From Streptomyces sp. P3 (GTDB taxonomy: Bacteria > Actinomycetota > Actinomycetes > Streptomycetales > Streptomycetaceae), in the NCBI RefSeq assembly GCF_003032475.1, contig NZ_CP028369.1, positions 1,240,001-1,304,000 on the forward strand: a DNA stretch of 64,000 bases. Direction: 5' to 3'. Below the pieces are notes generated by a model that saw only the letters and a program-made list of their open reading frames with translations, was not told the DNA's origin and searched no databases. Of the stretch, positions 23,217 through 32,686 are shown piece by piece. The position numbers and the translations under genes were made by a program. Position 1 is the first letter of the stretch; the number at the start of each line of letters is the position of its first letter.

Positions 23217-24435
23217 AACCTCCCACGGTAGCCCCTGCCGGCACGGCGCCCGCGCGCGTGAGGAGGTCGGCGAGGCGGTCGGTGACCACTTCCGGGTGCT
23301 CCAGCATCACGAGGTGCCCGGCGTCGGGGACGAGGACCAGTTCGGCGTCCGGCAGCATGTCGGCGATCGCCTCGCTGTGCTCGCTCGGCGTGACGAGGTC
23401 CCCGATCCCGGCCAGCACCAGCACCGGCATGTCCGTGAAGCAGCCGAGTGCCTCGGTCTTGTCGTGGTCGGTGAACGCCGGGTAGAACTCGGCGACCACG
23501 TCGATCGGCGTGCTCTCGATCATCCGCTCGGCGAACCGCGCCACCGCCGGGTCCACGTCCCGGGACGCGAACGAGTACCGCTTGATGATCCCGGCGAACA
23601 GGTCGGCGGTCGCCCGCCGCCCCTTCTCCACCAGGGCCGCCTGCTGCCCGAGCGCCTTCAGTATCCCCGGCAGCACCCGCCGGACCGCGTTCACACCGGC
23701 GACCGGCAGCCCGAAGTTGACCTCGCCGAGCCGCCCGGACGACGTCCCGACGAACGCGGTGGCGACGACCCGCTCCCGGATCAGCTCCGGATACAGGGCG
23801 GCCAGGGCCATCACCGTCATCCCGCCCATGGAGTGCCCTACCAGCACGATCGGCCCCTCCGGCACGGCCGCGTCGATGACGGCCCTCAGGTCGCGTCCCA
23901 GCTGGTCGATGGTGACCGGCACGCCGTCCCGGGTCTGGGCGTTGCCGCGTCCGGACCTGCCGTGGCTGCGCTGGTCCCAGTGCACGGTCCGCACGACGCC
24001 CCGCAGAGCCGCCCGCTGGAAGTGCCAGGAGTCCTGGTTGAGGCAGTAGCCGTGACTGAACACCACGGTGACGGGCAGCGGCGCCTTGCGCCCGAAGAGC
24101 CTGCGCCGCCGGTTCGCCGTGCCGCCCTGCGGCTCGACGTCGTCGACCTCGTAGTACAGCTCCGTGCCGTCGTCGGCGTACGCCTTGCCGGGGGCGCCGC
24201 GCAACCCGCCGTACGGTCCCGCCGAGTCGAGCGCCAGCCGGGCCTTGGCCCGCATGCCCCGGCCCACGGTCATCCGCTCCAGGGCGACGCCGGCCGCGGC
24301 GCCCGCGGCGATCACGCCTATCGCGGCGCCCGCGATGCCGGTCGCCCGGCGCCATCCTCCGGCCTCCCCCGTCACGGACGCGGCGACGACCGCCGTGGCG
24401 GCGCTCGCCACCGCCTCCGCGCTGCTCTCGCTCAC
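23182..24435 (-). CDS. Alpha/beta hydrolase with N-terminal membrane segment
   Basis: 417 residues. A Gly/Ala-rich membrane helix at about 31-51 precedes an alpha/beta hydrolase fold: oxyanion region VVFSHGYCLNQDSWHFQ, WDQRSHGRS, nucleophile Ser202 in VGHSMGGMT, acid Asp in LAGIGDLVTPSEHSE and the base His in DAGHLVMLEHPE. The triad is complete, so it is likely active; substrate unknown (esterase, lipase or peptidase). Neighbours alr upstream and tsaE downstream (35-base overlap) are housekeeping. The same order is familiar from other Streptomyces. Confidence 0.85.
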   Translation of the reverse strand: MSESSAEAVASAATAVVAASVTGEAGGWRRATGIAGAAIGVIAAGAAAGVALERMTVGRGMRAKARLALDSAGPYGGLRGAPGKAYADDGTELYYEVDDVEPQGGTANRRRRLFGRKAPLPVTVVFSHGYCLNQDSWHFQRAALRGVVRTVHWDQRSHGRSGRGNAQTRDGVPVTIDQLGRDLRAVIDAAVPEGPIVLVGHSMGGMTVMALAALYPELIRERVVATAFVGTSSGRLGEVNFGLPVAGVNAVRRVLPGILKALGQQAALVEKGRRATADLFAGIIKRYSFASRDVDPAVARFAERMIESTPIDVVAEFYPAFTDHDKTEALGCFTDMPVLVLAGIGDLVTPSEHSEAIADMLPDAELVLVPDAGHLVMLEHPEVVTDRLADLLTRAGAVPAGATVGGYGDTSSAAPPG

Positions 24436-24490
24436 GTGCCGCTCCTCCTGGGCCGATGTCCGTGCACTGACTGCGGGTTACCCGGTCCGG

Positions 24491-25654
24491 TCACTCATTC
24501 ACATAGACGCGGGGAACGCGCGATCCGATGCGCGTGACGATCTCGTACCCGATGGTTCCGGCCGCCTGCGCCCAGTCCTGCGCCGTGGGCTCGCCGCGGT
24601 CGCCCGGCCCGAAGAGGACCGCCTCCGCGCCGGGGCCGGGGTCGTCGCCGCCGAGGTCGACGACGAACTGGTCCATCGCGATGCGGCCGGCGGCCGTCCG
24701 CCACTTGCCGCCGACCAGCACCGGGCCGGTTCCGGAGGCGTGCCGGGGCACGCCGTCGGCGTACCCGAGGGGCACCAGCCCGAGCGTCGTCGCACCCGGG
24801 GTGACGTAGTGGTGGCCGTAGCTCACGCCGTGCCCGCCGGGGACGTGCTTCACCAGGGCCAGCGAGGCCGCGAGAGTCATCACCGGCCGCAGTCCGAGGT
24901 CGGCGGAGGAGCCCAGCTCGGGGCTGGGCGAGAGGCCGTACATCGCGATCCCGGGGCGGACCAGGTCGAAGTGGGTCTCGGGGAGGGTGAGCGCGGCCGG
25001 CGAGTTGGCGATGTGCCGCACCTCGGGCCGGACGCCCTGCCGCTCGGCGTACGCCACCATCTCGCGGAACCGGTCGAGCTGGGCGGCGACGGAAGGGTGC
25101 CCCGGTTCGTCGGCGCAGGCGAGGTGCGACCACAGGCCGGTGATCCGCACCAGTCCCTCGCGCTCGGCGCGCAGCGCCTCCCCGACCAGCTCGGGCCAGT
25201 CGGCGGGCTGGCATCCGTTGCGTCCGAGCCCGGTGTCGGCCTTGAGCTGCACCCGGGCGGCGCGCCCGGCGGCCCGTGCGCCCTCGACTGCCTCCCGCAG
25301 CGCCCAGAGTCCGCTCAGCGACACGTCGAGGCCGGCGTCGACGGCCTCCCGCCAGGGCCCGCCCGGCGTCCACAGCCAGCACATGATCCGGACGTCCGCG
25401 GGCAGTCCGGCGTGCGCGCGCAGCGCGAGGGCCTCCTCGGGCGTGGCGACGCCCACCCACCCGGCGCCGGCTTCGACCGCGGCGCGGGCGCAGGGGACCG
25501 CCCCGTGTCCGTATCCGTCCGCCTTGACCACGGCCATGAACGCCGCGCCCGGCGCCTTGGCGCGCAGGGTACGCACGTTGGCCCGCAGCGCGGCCAGATC
25601 GATCTCGGCACGGGCGCGCGGCGGGGCGGCGGGCGGCTTGGCAGTCTCACTCAT
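24491..25654 (-). CDS. alr: Alanine racemase
   Basis: 387 residues from ATG 25654. Interconverts L- and D-alanine for peptidoglycan. PLP lysine is Lys44 in AVVKADGYGHG; KADTGLGRNGC, LVRPGIAMYGLSP and the catalytic Tyr in VSYGHHYVTPG are all present. The short upstream Met-rich extension in frame is not needed. It is followed by the hydrolase and tsaE genes on the same strand. Confidence 0.95.
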   Translation of the reverse strand: MSETAKPPAAPPRARAEIDLAALRANVRTLRAKAPGAAFMAVVKADGYGHGAVPCARAAVEAGAGWVGVATPEEALALRAHAGLPADVRIMCWLWTPGGPWREAVDAGLDVSLSGLWALREAVEGARAAGRAARVQLKADTGLGRNGCQPADWPELVGEALRAEREGLVRITGLWSHLACADEPGHPSVAAQLDRFREMVAYAERQGVRPEVRHIANSPAALTLPETHFDLVRPGIAMYGLSPSPELGSSADLGLRPVMTLAASLALVKHVPGGHGVSYGHHYVTPGATTLGLVPLGYADGVPRHASGTGPVLVGGKWRTAAGRIAMDQFVVDLGGDDPGPGAEAVLFGPGDRGEPTAQDWAQAAGTIGYEIVTRIGSRVPRVYVNE

Positions 25655-25765
25655 CGCGCCCAGTGTCGCAGAGCGGCCGCACGGCGCTCCCGGCACCGGG
25701 CCGACGCCCCCGCACGGCGACCCGGGAGGCGGCGCACACCGGGGCCGCCGCCTCCGGCAGCCGCC

Positions 25766-27205
25766 TCAGTCGCACACGTCCCGCCAGGCACGCGGGATCG
25801 CCTCGGCCACGTCGTGCGCCCCGGCCGGCGCCCCGTCCGCCGCGTACCGGCCCGCCAGGCCGTGCAGGTACGCCCCGACGCTGCCCGCGTCCAGCGCCCC
25901 CAACCCGGCCGCCAGCAACGAGCCCGCGAGTCCCGACAGCACGTCCCCGCTGCCTGCCGTGGCGAGCCACGGCGTCCCGGTGGCGTTGACCCGCACCGGG
26001 CCCTCGCCGCCCGCGTCGGCGACCAGCGTCGTCGACCCCTTCAGCAGCACCGTCGCCCGGTAGCGCGCCGCCAGCTCCCGCACCGAGGCCAGCCGGGCCC
26101 CCTCCACCTGCTCGCGCGCCACACCCAGCAGCGCGGCCGCCTCCCCGGCGTGCGGCGTCATCAGCGTCGGCGCGGCACGCCCCCGCACCACGTCGGCGTC
26201 CGCCAGCCGCAGTCCGTCGGCGTCGATCAGCACGGGCACGTCGGCGGCCAGCACCTCCGCGACCGTCGCCGCGTCGTCCCCGGCGCCCGGACCGACGACC
26301 CAGGCCTGCACCCGTCCGGCGTGTGCGGGGCCCCGCTCGGACACGAGCGTCTCGGGGAACCGCGCGAGCACCGCGTCCCCGGCCGGACCGACGTACCGCA
26401 CCGCCCCCGCCCCGCCGCGCAGCGCTCCCGCGACGGCGAGCACCGCGGCGCCCGGATACCGGGCCGACCCGGCGGCGATCCCGACGACGCCCCGCCGGTA
26501 CTTGTCGCTCTCACCACCCGGCGCCGGCAGCAGGGCGGCCGTGTCCGCGTGCTGCAGCGCCTCCAGCTCGGGTACGGCGGGCAGGTGACCGGCGAGACCG
26601 ATGTCGACGAGCCGCACCGAACCGGCGTACTCGCGCGCGGGATCGACCAGCAGCGCCGGCTTGTGCGTGCCGAAGGTGACGGTGAGGTCGGCGCGCATCG
26701 CGCTCCCGTGCACCTCTCCGGTGTCGGCGTCGACGCCGCTGGGCAGGTCGACGGCGACGACGAGGGCCCGGGACCGCCCGACCAGCGCGGCAACGTCCGC
26801 CGCCGCCGGCCGCAGACCGCCCCTGCCGCCGATCCCGACGACGCCGTCGAGCACCAGGTCGGCACGGCGGACCGGGTCGCCTGCCCCGTCGGGGGCCGCG
26901 GTCGCGCCGCCGGCCCGGCGCAGCGCCGTCAGCCCCCCGGGGTGGGTCCGCCCGGGCGCGAGCAGCACGGCGGTCACCCCGGCCCCGCGCCGGGCGAGCC
27001 GCGCCCCGGCGTACAGGGCGTCGCCCCCGTTGTCCCCGCTGCCGACCAGCAGCACGATCCGGCGTCCGTACACCCGGCCCAGCAGATCGGCGCAGGCGGC
27101 GGCGAGTCCGGCGGCGGCCCGTTGCATGAGGGCCCCTTCCGGGACCCGGGCCATCAGCTCCCGCTCGGCACGACGGACGGTCTCCACACTGTGGGCAGTA
27201 CGCAT
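25766..27205 (-). CDS. nnr: Bifunctional NAD(P)H-hydrate repair enzyme
   Basis: 479 residues with both repair activities fused. The N-terminal epimerase half (YjeF_N; LLVGSGDNGGDALYAGARLA, VAVDLPSGVDADTG) is joined to a C-terminal ribokinase-like dehydratase (LMTPHAGEAAALLGV, VLLKGSTTLVA, ATAGSGDVLSGLAGSLLAAG). It repairs hydrated NADH and NADPH. It lies directly after acpS on the same strand, with a gap of 46 bases. Confidence 0.95.
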   Translation of the reverse strand: MRTAHSVETVRRAERELMARVPEGALMQRAAAGLAAACADLLGRVYGRRIVLLVGSGDNGGDALYAGARLARRGAGVTAVLLAPGRTHPGGLTALRRAGGATAAPDGAGDPVRRADLVLDGVVGIGGRGGLRPAAADVAALVGRSRALVVAVDLPSGVDADTGEVHGSAMRADLTVTFGTHKPALLVDPAREYAGSVRLVDIGLAGHLPAVPELEALQHADTAALLPAPGGESDKYRRGVVGIAAGSARYPGAAVLAVAGALRGGAGAVRYVGPAGDAVLARFPETLVSERGPAHAGRVQAWVVGPGAGDDAATVAEVLAADVPVLIDADGLRLADADVVRGRAAPTLMTPHAGEAAALLGVAREQVEGARLASVRELAARYRATVLLKGSTTLVADAGGEGPVRVNATGTPWLATAGSGDVLSGLAGSLLAAGLGALDAGSVGAYLHGLAGRYAADGAPAGAHDVAEAIPRAWRDVCD

Positions 27206-27251
27206 AGGCTCGAGTCTGCCCCGGTCTCCCCCTTCGCCGCACCCGCGCGCC

Positions 27252-27623
27252 TCACCCCTCGGCCACCACCACCGCCGAGGCCACGCCCGCGTCGTGACTC
27301 AGCGACACATGCCATGCCCGTACGCCCAGTTCGGCCGCCCGGGCGGCGACGCTCCCCCGCACCCGCAACCGGGGCCGGCCGTTCTCCTCGACGTACACCT
27401 CGGCGTCGGTCCACAGCAGGCCGGGCGGGGCCCCGAGCGCCTTGGCGAGGGCCTCCTTCGCCGCGAACCGGGCCGCCAGCGACGCCATGCCCCTGTGCTC
27501 CCCGCTGGGCAGCAGCAACTCGCTCCGCAGGAACAGCCGCCCGGCGAGCCCGGGTGTCCGTTCCATGGACGCCGCGAAGCGCTCGATCTCGGCCACGTCG
27601 ATACCGACCCCGATGATGCTCAT
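27252..27623 (-). CDS. acpS: Holo-[acyl-carrier-protein] synthase
   Basis: 123 residues from ATG 27623: [20 protein letters not shown] holds the magnesium-binding Asp, and [13 protein letters not shown] the second metal site. Transfers phosphopantetheine from CoA to acyl carrier proteins of fatty acid, and possibly polyketide, synthesis. Upstream of nnr as in other actinobacteria. Confidence 0.95.
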   Translation of the reverse strand: MSIIGVGIDVAEIERFAASMERTPGLAGRLFLRSELLLPSGEHRGMASLAARFAAKEALAKALGAPPGLLWTDAEVYVEENGRPRLRVRGSVAARAAELGVRAWHVSLSHDAGVASAVVVAEG

Positions 27624-27790
27624 GCCCAGCACCCTAGGGCCTCGCTGTCACCACCTGGTGCTAGCCTGCGGCGACTTGATCGCGTCACATCACGTCAAGT
27701 CGACAGCAGAGTTTCACAGCGGACTTTCACCGCCGCGCGCCTTGGGGGGCCAGCCCGCGCGCCGCGGAGGCGACGCCAGGGGGCGGGGGC

Positions 27791-28780
27791 ATGACCAGCA
27801 AGACCAGCAGCATGACCAGCGGCGGACTCATGGGCTCTTCGGGGCCGACGTTCGACCCGTACGACAACACACCCGAGCTGATCCCGCTGCGCACCGCCGC
27901 GCAGGCGGGGGACTGGCCGGCCGTACGGGCCTACTTCGCGGGGCTCGGCTCCGTCGGCGAGATCTCCTCGGCCGCCAGCCTCCTCGCCGACACCGCCGGC
28001 GTCGAGGGCTTCCTGGAGCGGGCGGCGGCCGAATCACCCGCGGACCCGCTGCCTCGCACACTGCTCGCCGAGCGGTACGTGTACATCGGCTGGGACATCC
28101 GCAGCGGCGCCCGCGCCAAGGACGTCTCGCAGGATCAGTTCAGCCAGTTCCACGACTGGCTGCGGCGGGCCGAGCGGCTGCTGATCGAGGTGTGCGCCGA
28201 GCAGCCCTCGTACGCCCCCGCCTGGACCGTCCGGCTGACGACCGCGCGCGGTCTGGAGCTGGGGCAGGCCGAGGCGCGCCGCCGCTACGACCGGCTGTCC
28301 GCGCACCACCCGCACCACTACCGCGCGCAGACCCAGCTGCTGCAGCAGGTGTGCCCGAAGTGGGGCGGCTCCTGGGAGGCTGCGCACGGCTTCGCCCGGG
28401 AGTGCGCGACCGGTGCCCCCGACGGCTCGAACTCCGCCGCCGTGGTGGCCCTCGCCCACATCGAGCACTGGCTGGACCTGCCGAGCGGCGAGGACGCCGC
28501 GTACCTGCGGGGCGTGCCGGTCCGCGACGACCTGCGTTTCGCCGCGCAGGTCTCCGTGCTGCACCCCGACCACCGGCCCGACTGGAACTCGGTCGGCGCG
28601 CACAGCGCGTTCGCGTTCGCCTTCTCGCTGGGCGGCCACTACGCGGACGCGGCCCCGCACTTCGCCTTCCTCGGCGACCGCGCCACGGAATACCCGTGGC
28701 AGTACCTGCCCGACCGGAAGTCGGCGTTCCTCGGCTTCCGCAAGGCCGCGCTGGAATCCCGTGGAGGCGGCGCCCGATGA
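27791..28780 (+). CDS. TPR-like helical protein, first of a pair with an M16 peptidase
   Basis: 329 residues, cytosolic, helical. I see no catalytic motif; repeated A/L-rich helices (LIPLRTAAQAGDWPAVRAYF; LRRAERLLIEVCAEQPSYAP; YDRLSAHHPHHYRAQTQLLQ) suggest TPR/SEL1-like repeats for protein binding. Starts at ATG 27791 after a short Met/Ser-rich leader. The stop overlaps the start of the M16 peptidase gene by four bases (ATGA), so the two products very probably act together. Not characterised to my knowledge. Confidence 0.8.
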   Translation: MTSKTSSMTSGGLMGSSGPTFDPYDNTPELIPLRTAAQAGDWPAVRAYFAGLGSVGEISSAASLLADTAGVEGFLERAAAESPADPLPRTLLAERYVYIGWDIRSGARAKDVSQDQFSQFHDWLRRAERLLIEVCAEQPSYAPAWTVRLTTARGLELGQAEARRRYDRLSAHHPHHYRAQTQLLQQVCPKWGGSWEAAHGFARECATGAPDGSNSAAVVALAHIEHWLDLPSGEDAAYLRGVPVRDDLRFAAQVSVLHPDHRPDWNSVGAHSAFAFAFSLGGHYADAAPHFAFLGDRATEYPWQYLPDRKSAFLGFRKAALESRGGGAR

Positions 28781-30540
28781 CCACGAACCTGAACAAGCAC
28801 GACGACGTCGACGGCCTGGACGGCCTCGCCGCTCTCGAGGGCCTCGTCTCGCACACCACCACGAACGGCGTGCCCACCCTCTACGCCCCCGCCTCCGGCA
28901 AGGAGATCACCGCCGGTCTCTTCTTCCGGGTGGGCCGCGCCGACGAGACGCTGGCCACCGCCGGCGTCACCCACCTCGTCGAACACCTCGCCCTGCACCG
29001 CCTGGGCCTGTCCGACCTGCACTACAACGGCGCGACGGCGAACGCGTACACCCTCTTCCACGTGCAGGGCAGCGAGGAGGAGGTGGTCGAGTACCTGAAC
29101 AGCGTGTGCGCCGGGCTGCGGGACCTGCCGATGGAGCGGCTGGAGACCGAACGGGAGATCCTCCGCACGGAGGCGGCCGGCCGCGGCGGCGGGCCCCACC
29201 ACCAGATGCCGCTGTGGCGGTACGGCGCCCAGGGCTACGGACTGTCCAGTTACAACGAACTGGGCACCTGGAGCCTCACCCCCGACCAGGTCCGCCACTG
29301 GGCTGAGACCCGCTTCACCAGGGACAACGCGGTGCTGTGGATCACCAGCGACCATGTCCCCGAGGGCCTGGACCTGACCCTCCCCCGGGGCTCCCGCCTC
29401 CCCGCCCCGGCCGCGACCAGCGCCCTGCCCGTCACCCCCGCGTACATCAGCGGCGACGACGGACACGTGGTCCTCACCTCGGTGCTGCGCCGCTCCACCG
29501 CGGCCAGTGTCTTCGCGGACGTCCTCGGCCGGGCCCTCTTCCAGGACCTGCGCCAGGAGGGCGGCTACTCCTATTCCGCGGAGGCCGACTACAGCCCGCG
29601 CGACGCCGAGTCCGCCACCCTCACCGCCTACGCCGACGCGCTCCCGCAGAAGCAGGACGCGGTGGTCGGCGGCTTCGTCGACACCCTCGCCCGGCTGCGC
29701 GCGGGCCGCATCGAGCAGACCGAGCTGGACTCCGTCCGCGGCAAGCTCCTCAAGGTGTACGACGCCCCCGACCTCGGCGCGGCGGTGCTCCCCTCGTACG
29801 CGCTGAGCCTGCTGCTCGGGCACCGCATCCTCACCCCCGACCAGCACCGTGCCGAGCTGAACGCGGTGACCACGCAGGACCTGCACGAGGTCGCCCGCCA
29901 GGCGTGGGACACCGCGCTGCTGCAGGTGCCGGGCCGGGCCGTCGACTGGGCGGGCCTCACCCTCGCCCCGCAGTTCTCGACGGCCGCCGTGACCGGCACC
30001 CGCCACCGGTCCCTGGAGAACGAGGACGTCACCCTGGTCATCGGCGCGCAGGGCGTCAGCCTGCTCACCCCCAGGGGGCCGGTCACCGTCTCCTACGACG
30101 CCTGTGCGGCGATGACCGCGCGCCCCGACGGCGCCCGCACCCTCACCGGCCTCGACGGTTTCTCGGTCACCGTGGAGCCGACCCTGTACAAGGGCGTCAC
30201 ACCGGACCGCATCGCCGCGCTGGACGCGGCCGTGCCCGGCGAGGCGATCGTGCGGATGCCGGCCCGTGAACCCGACCACATCCCGCAGCCGCGCAAGCGG
30301 CCCCCGGCGGCCCGGGCGGCCGGAGCCGGCGGCTCGGTGCGGGGCTGGACCGCCGCCCTCTGGCTGGTGGGCCTGCTCGCGGCGGCCTGGGGTGTGCTGT
30401 GCGGGGTCGTCACCGCCGACGAGTCCGCGCTGGCGGACCCGGAGTGGGACGCTGTCACCGGCCTCTGGATCATGGAACTGCCGCTGCTCCTCGCGACCTG
30501 GAAGCTGTTCGCCGCCCGCAGGCGCCGCACCCGGAGCTGA
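28777..30540 (+). CDS. M16-family metallopeptidase with C-terminal membrane segments
   Basis: 587 residues. The zinc motif HLVEH (66-70, HxxEH) is intact, and Glu residues in ETEREILRTE (about 124-132) can supply the third ligand, so the first M16 domain should be active; a second M16-like half (VLGRALFQDLRQEGGYSYSA; the R..GGYSY segment) follows. Residues 495-520 are basic and Pro-rich, and two membrane helices end the protein (GWTAALWLVGLLAAAWGVLC and LWIMELPLLLATWKLFAA). Most M16 enzymes lack membrane anchors, so a tethered, probably cytoplasm-facing peptidase is implied. Translationally coupled to the upstream TPR-like gene. Confidence 0.82.
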   Translation: MTTNLNKHDDVDGLDGLAALEGLVSHTTTNGVPTLYAPASGKEITAGLFFRVGRADETLATAGVTHLVEHLALHRLGLSDLHYNGATANAYTLFHVQGSEEEVVEYLNSVCAGLRDLPMERLETEREILRTEAAGRGGGPHHQMPLWRYGAQGYGLSSYNELGTWSLTPDQVRHWAETRFTRDNAVLWITSDHVPEGLDLTLPRGSRLPAPAATSALPVTPAYISGDDGHVVLTSVLRRSTAASVFADVLGRALFQDLRQEGGYSYSAEADYSPRDAESATLTAYADALPQKQDAVVGGFVDTLARLRAGRIEQTELDSVRGKLLKVYDAPDLGAAVLPSYALSLLLGHRILTPDQHRAELNAVTTQDLHEVARQAWDTALLQVPGRAVDWAGLTLAPQFSTAAVTGTRHRSLENEDVTLVIGAQGVSLLTPRGPVTVSYDACAAMTARPDGARTLTGLDGFSVTVEPTLYKGVTPDRIAALDAAVPGEAIVRMPAREPDHIPQPRKRPPAARAAGAGGSVRGWTAALWLVGLLAAAWGVLCGVVTADESALADPEWDAVTGLWIMELPLLLATWKLFAARRRRTRS

Positions 30541-30549
30541 CCACCGCGT

Positions 30550-30590
30550 GCGTGGGGGGCGGACACGCGATGCGCCCCCACCCCCCACGC
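30550..30590. terminator. Bidirectional terminator between M16 gene and glmS
   Basis: GCGTGGGGGG (30550-30559) pairs with CCCCCCACGC (30581-30590) and the loop can extend the pairing. It lies between two convergent genes. Confidence 0.65.
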
Positions 30591-30659
30591 GCGAGCGTCC
30601 CTGCTCCCCGGCGGCCGGCCGCCACTCCCCGCCGGCCGGCCCGCGCTCCCCGGCGACCT

Positions 30660-32507
30660 CTACTCCACGGTGACCGACTTCGCGAGGTTGCGCGGCTGGT
30701 CCACCTCGTTGCCCCGCGCGGTCGCCAGCTCGCACGCGAACACCTGCAACGGCACCGCCGCTACCAGCGGCTGCAGCAGCACCGGCGTGGCGGGGATCCG
30801 CACGAGGTGGTCGGCGTACGGCACGACCGCCTCGTCCCCCTCCTCCGCGATCACGATGGTCCGCGCCCCCCGCGCCCGGATCTCCTGGATGTTGGAGACG
30901 ATCTTGTCGTGCAGGACGGACCGCCCGCGCGGTGAGGGCACGACCACCACCACGGGCAGGTCCTCCTCGATGAGGGCGATCGGCCCGTGCTTCAGCTCCC
31001 CCGCCGCGAAACCCTCCGCGTGCATGTACGCCAGTTCCTTCAGCTTGAGCGCACCCTCCAGCGCGACCGGATAGCCCACGTGCCGCCCGAGGAACAGCAC
31101 GGTGTCCTTGCCGGCCAGCGACCGGGCCAGCTCCCGCACCGGCTCCATGGTCTCCAGCACCCGCTCCACCTCGCCGGAGATCCGCGCGAGGTCCCGGACG
31201 ACGGCCCGGATCTCGTCCCCCCACTTGGTGCCGCGCACCTGCCCGAGATACAGGGCGACCAGGTAGCACGCCACCAGCTGGGTCAGGAACGCCTTGGTGG
31301 ACGCGACGGCCACCTCCGGCCCCGCGTGCGTGTAGAGCACGGCGTCCGACTCACGGGGGATGGTCGAGCCGTTGGTGTTGCAGATGGCGAGCACCTTCGA
31401 CCCCTGGTCCCGCGCGTGCCGCAACGCCATCAGCGTGTCCATCGTCTCGCCGGACTGGGAGATGGCGATGACCAGGGAGCGCGGGTCCAGGATCGGGTCA
31501 CGGTAGCGGAACTCGCTGGCCAGCTCGACCTCGCACGGGATGCGCGTCCAGTGCTCGATGGCGTACTTGGCGATCAGCCCCGCGTGGAAGGCCGTTCCGC
31601 AGGCGACGACGACGATCTTGTCGATCTTCCGCAGCTCCCGCGCGGGGATGCGCACCTCGTCGAGGGTCAGCGAGCCGCCGGCGTCGATGCGTCCCAGCAG
31701 GGTGTCGGCCACCGCCTTGGGCTGCTCGGAGATCTCCTTCAGCATGAAGTAGTCGTAACCCCCCTTCTCCGCCGCCGACGCGTCCCAGTCGACGTGGTAC
31801 GACCGCACCTTGGCCGGACGGCCGTCGAACCCGGTGACCGTCGCCCCGTCCCGGCGCAGCTCCACCACCTGGTCCTGGCCCAGCTCGATCGCCGACCGGG
31901 TGTGCGCGATGAACGCGGCGACGTCCGAGGCGAGAAAGGCCTCGCCCTCGCCGAGACCCACCACCAGCGGCGAGTTGCGGCGCGCCCCGACCACCACGTC
32001 CGGCTCGTCCGCGTGCACCGCGACCAGCGTGAACGCGCCCTCCAGCCGCCGGCACACCAGCCGCATCGCCTCCGCCAGGTCGGAGGTCACGGAGAACTCC
32101 TCGGCGAGCAGGTGGGCGACGGCCTCGGTGTCGGTCTCGGACAGCAGTTCGTGGCCCCGCTCGGCCAGTTCGGCGCGCAGCTCCGCGAAGTTCTCGATGA
32201 TCCCGTTGTGCACGACGGCGACACGGCCCGCGTTGTCGAGATGCGGATGGGCGTTGACGTCGGTGGGCCCGCCGTGCGTGGCCCACCGGGTGTGCCCGAT
32301 GGCCGTCGTCCCGGCCGGCAGCGGCCGCTCCGTGAGCTCCTTCTCCAGATTGACGAGCTTGCCCGCCTTCTTCGCCGCGGCGAGCCCTCCGTCGGCCGGC
32401 ACGGCGACACCCGCCGAGTCGTACCCCCGGTACTCCAGCCGCTTCAGTCCGGCCATCACGACGTCGAGCGCCGACTGAGACCCCACGTATCCCACGATTC
32501 CGCACAT
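30660..32507 (-). CDS. glmS: Glutamine-fructose-6-phosphate aminotransferase (isomerizing)
   Basis: 615 residues from ATG 32507, starting MCGIVGYVG with the N-terminal nucleophile Cys after Met removal. The glutaminase domain shows TRWATHGGPT and HNGIIENF; two SIS domains follow (VVACGTAFHAG; SQSGETMDTLMALRHA; NTNGSTIPRES) and the usual LAKSVTVE end. It makes glucosamine-6-phosphate, the first step to UDP-GlcNAc; GlmM, for the next step, is encoded 2.3 kb away. I see no glmS ribozyme core in the 179-base upstream gap. Confidence 0.97.
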   Translation of the reverse strand: MCGIVGYVGSQSALDVVMAGLKRLEYRGYDSAGVAVPADGGLAAAKKAGKLVNLEKELTERPLPAGTTAIGHTRWATHGGPTDVNAHPHLDNAGRVAVVHNGIIENFAELRAELAERGHELLSETDTEAVAHLLAEEFSVTSDLAEAMRLVCRRLEGAFTLVAVHADEPDVVVGARRNSPLVVGLGEGEAFLASDVAAFIAHTRSAIELGQDQVVELRRDGATVTGFDGRPAKVRSYHVDWDASAAEKGGYDYFMLKEISEQPKAVADTLLGRIDAGGSLTLDEVRIPARELRKIDKIVVVACGTAFHAGLIAKYAIEHWTRIPCEVELASEFRYRDPILDPRSLVIAISQSGETMDTLMALRHARDQGSKVLAICNTNGSTIPRESDAVLYTHAGPEVAVASTKAFLTQLVACYLVALYLGQVRGTKWGDEIRAVVRDLARISGEVERVLETMEPVRELARSLAGKDTVLFLGRHVGYPVALEGALKLKELAYMHAEGFAAGELKHGPIALIEEDLPVVVVVPSPRGRSVLHDKIVSNIQEIRARGARTIVIAEEGDEAVVPYADHLVRIPATPVLLQPLVAAVPLQVFACELATARGNEVDQPRNLAKSVTVE

Positions 32508-32686
32508 GCGCGGCAGCCTACGACCGATCCCCGCCCCGAAAGAGCCTTCACGTGCCCGATTCCGGAAATTCCCGCCCCCGTAGGAGCACCCCGTCCGCAC
32601 CCCTGGCCGCAGGCTCACGCCGCTGCCCGTCCGCGGCGTGACGGACCCCACCCACCATCCCGTTCGAACTCCGTTAACAATGGACT

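Noticed and set aside
24164..27616. A 1150-codon open frame on the plus strand
   Set aside because: It lies antisense to the hydrolase, alr and nnr genes, which have complete active-site motifs. Long antisense frames are a by-product of very high GC.
27442..28776. N-terminal extension of the M16 peptidase frame across the upstream gene
   Set aside because: The open frame continues upstream but duplicates the region of the TPR-like gene in another frame; ATG 28777 with the ATGA overlap is the natural start.
32508..32686. glmS-type riboswitch/ribozyme upstream of glmS
   Set aside because: The 179-base gap shows no recognisable ribozyme core and also has to hold the coaA promoter; the element is typical of Firmicutes.
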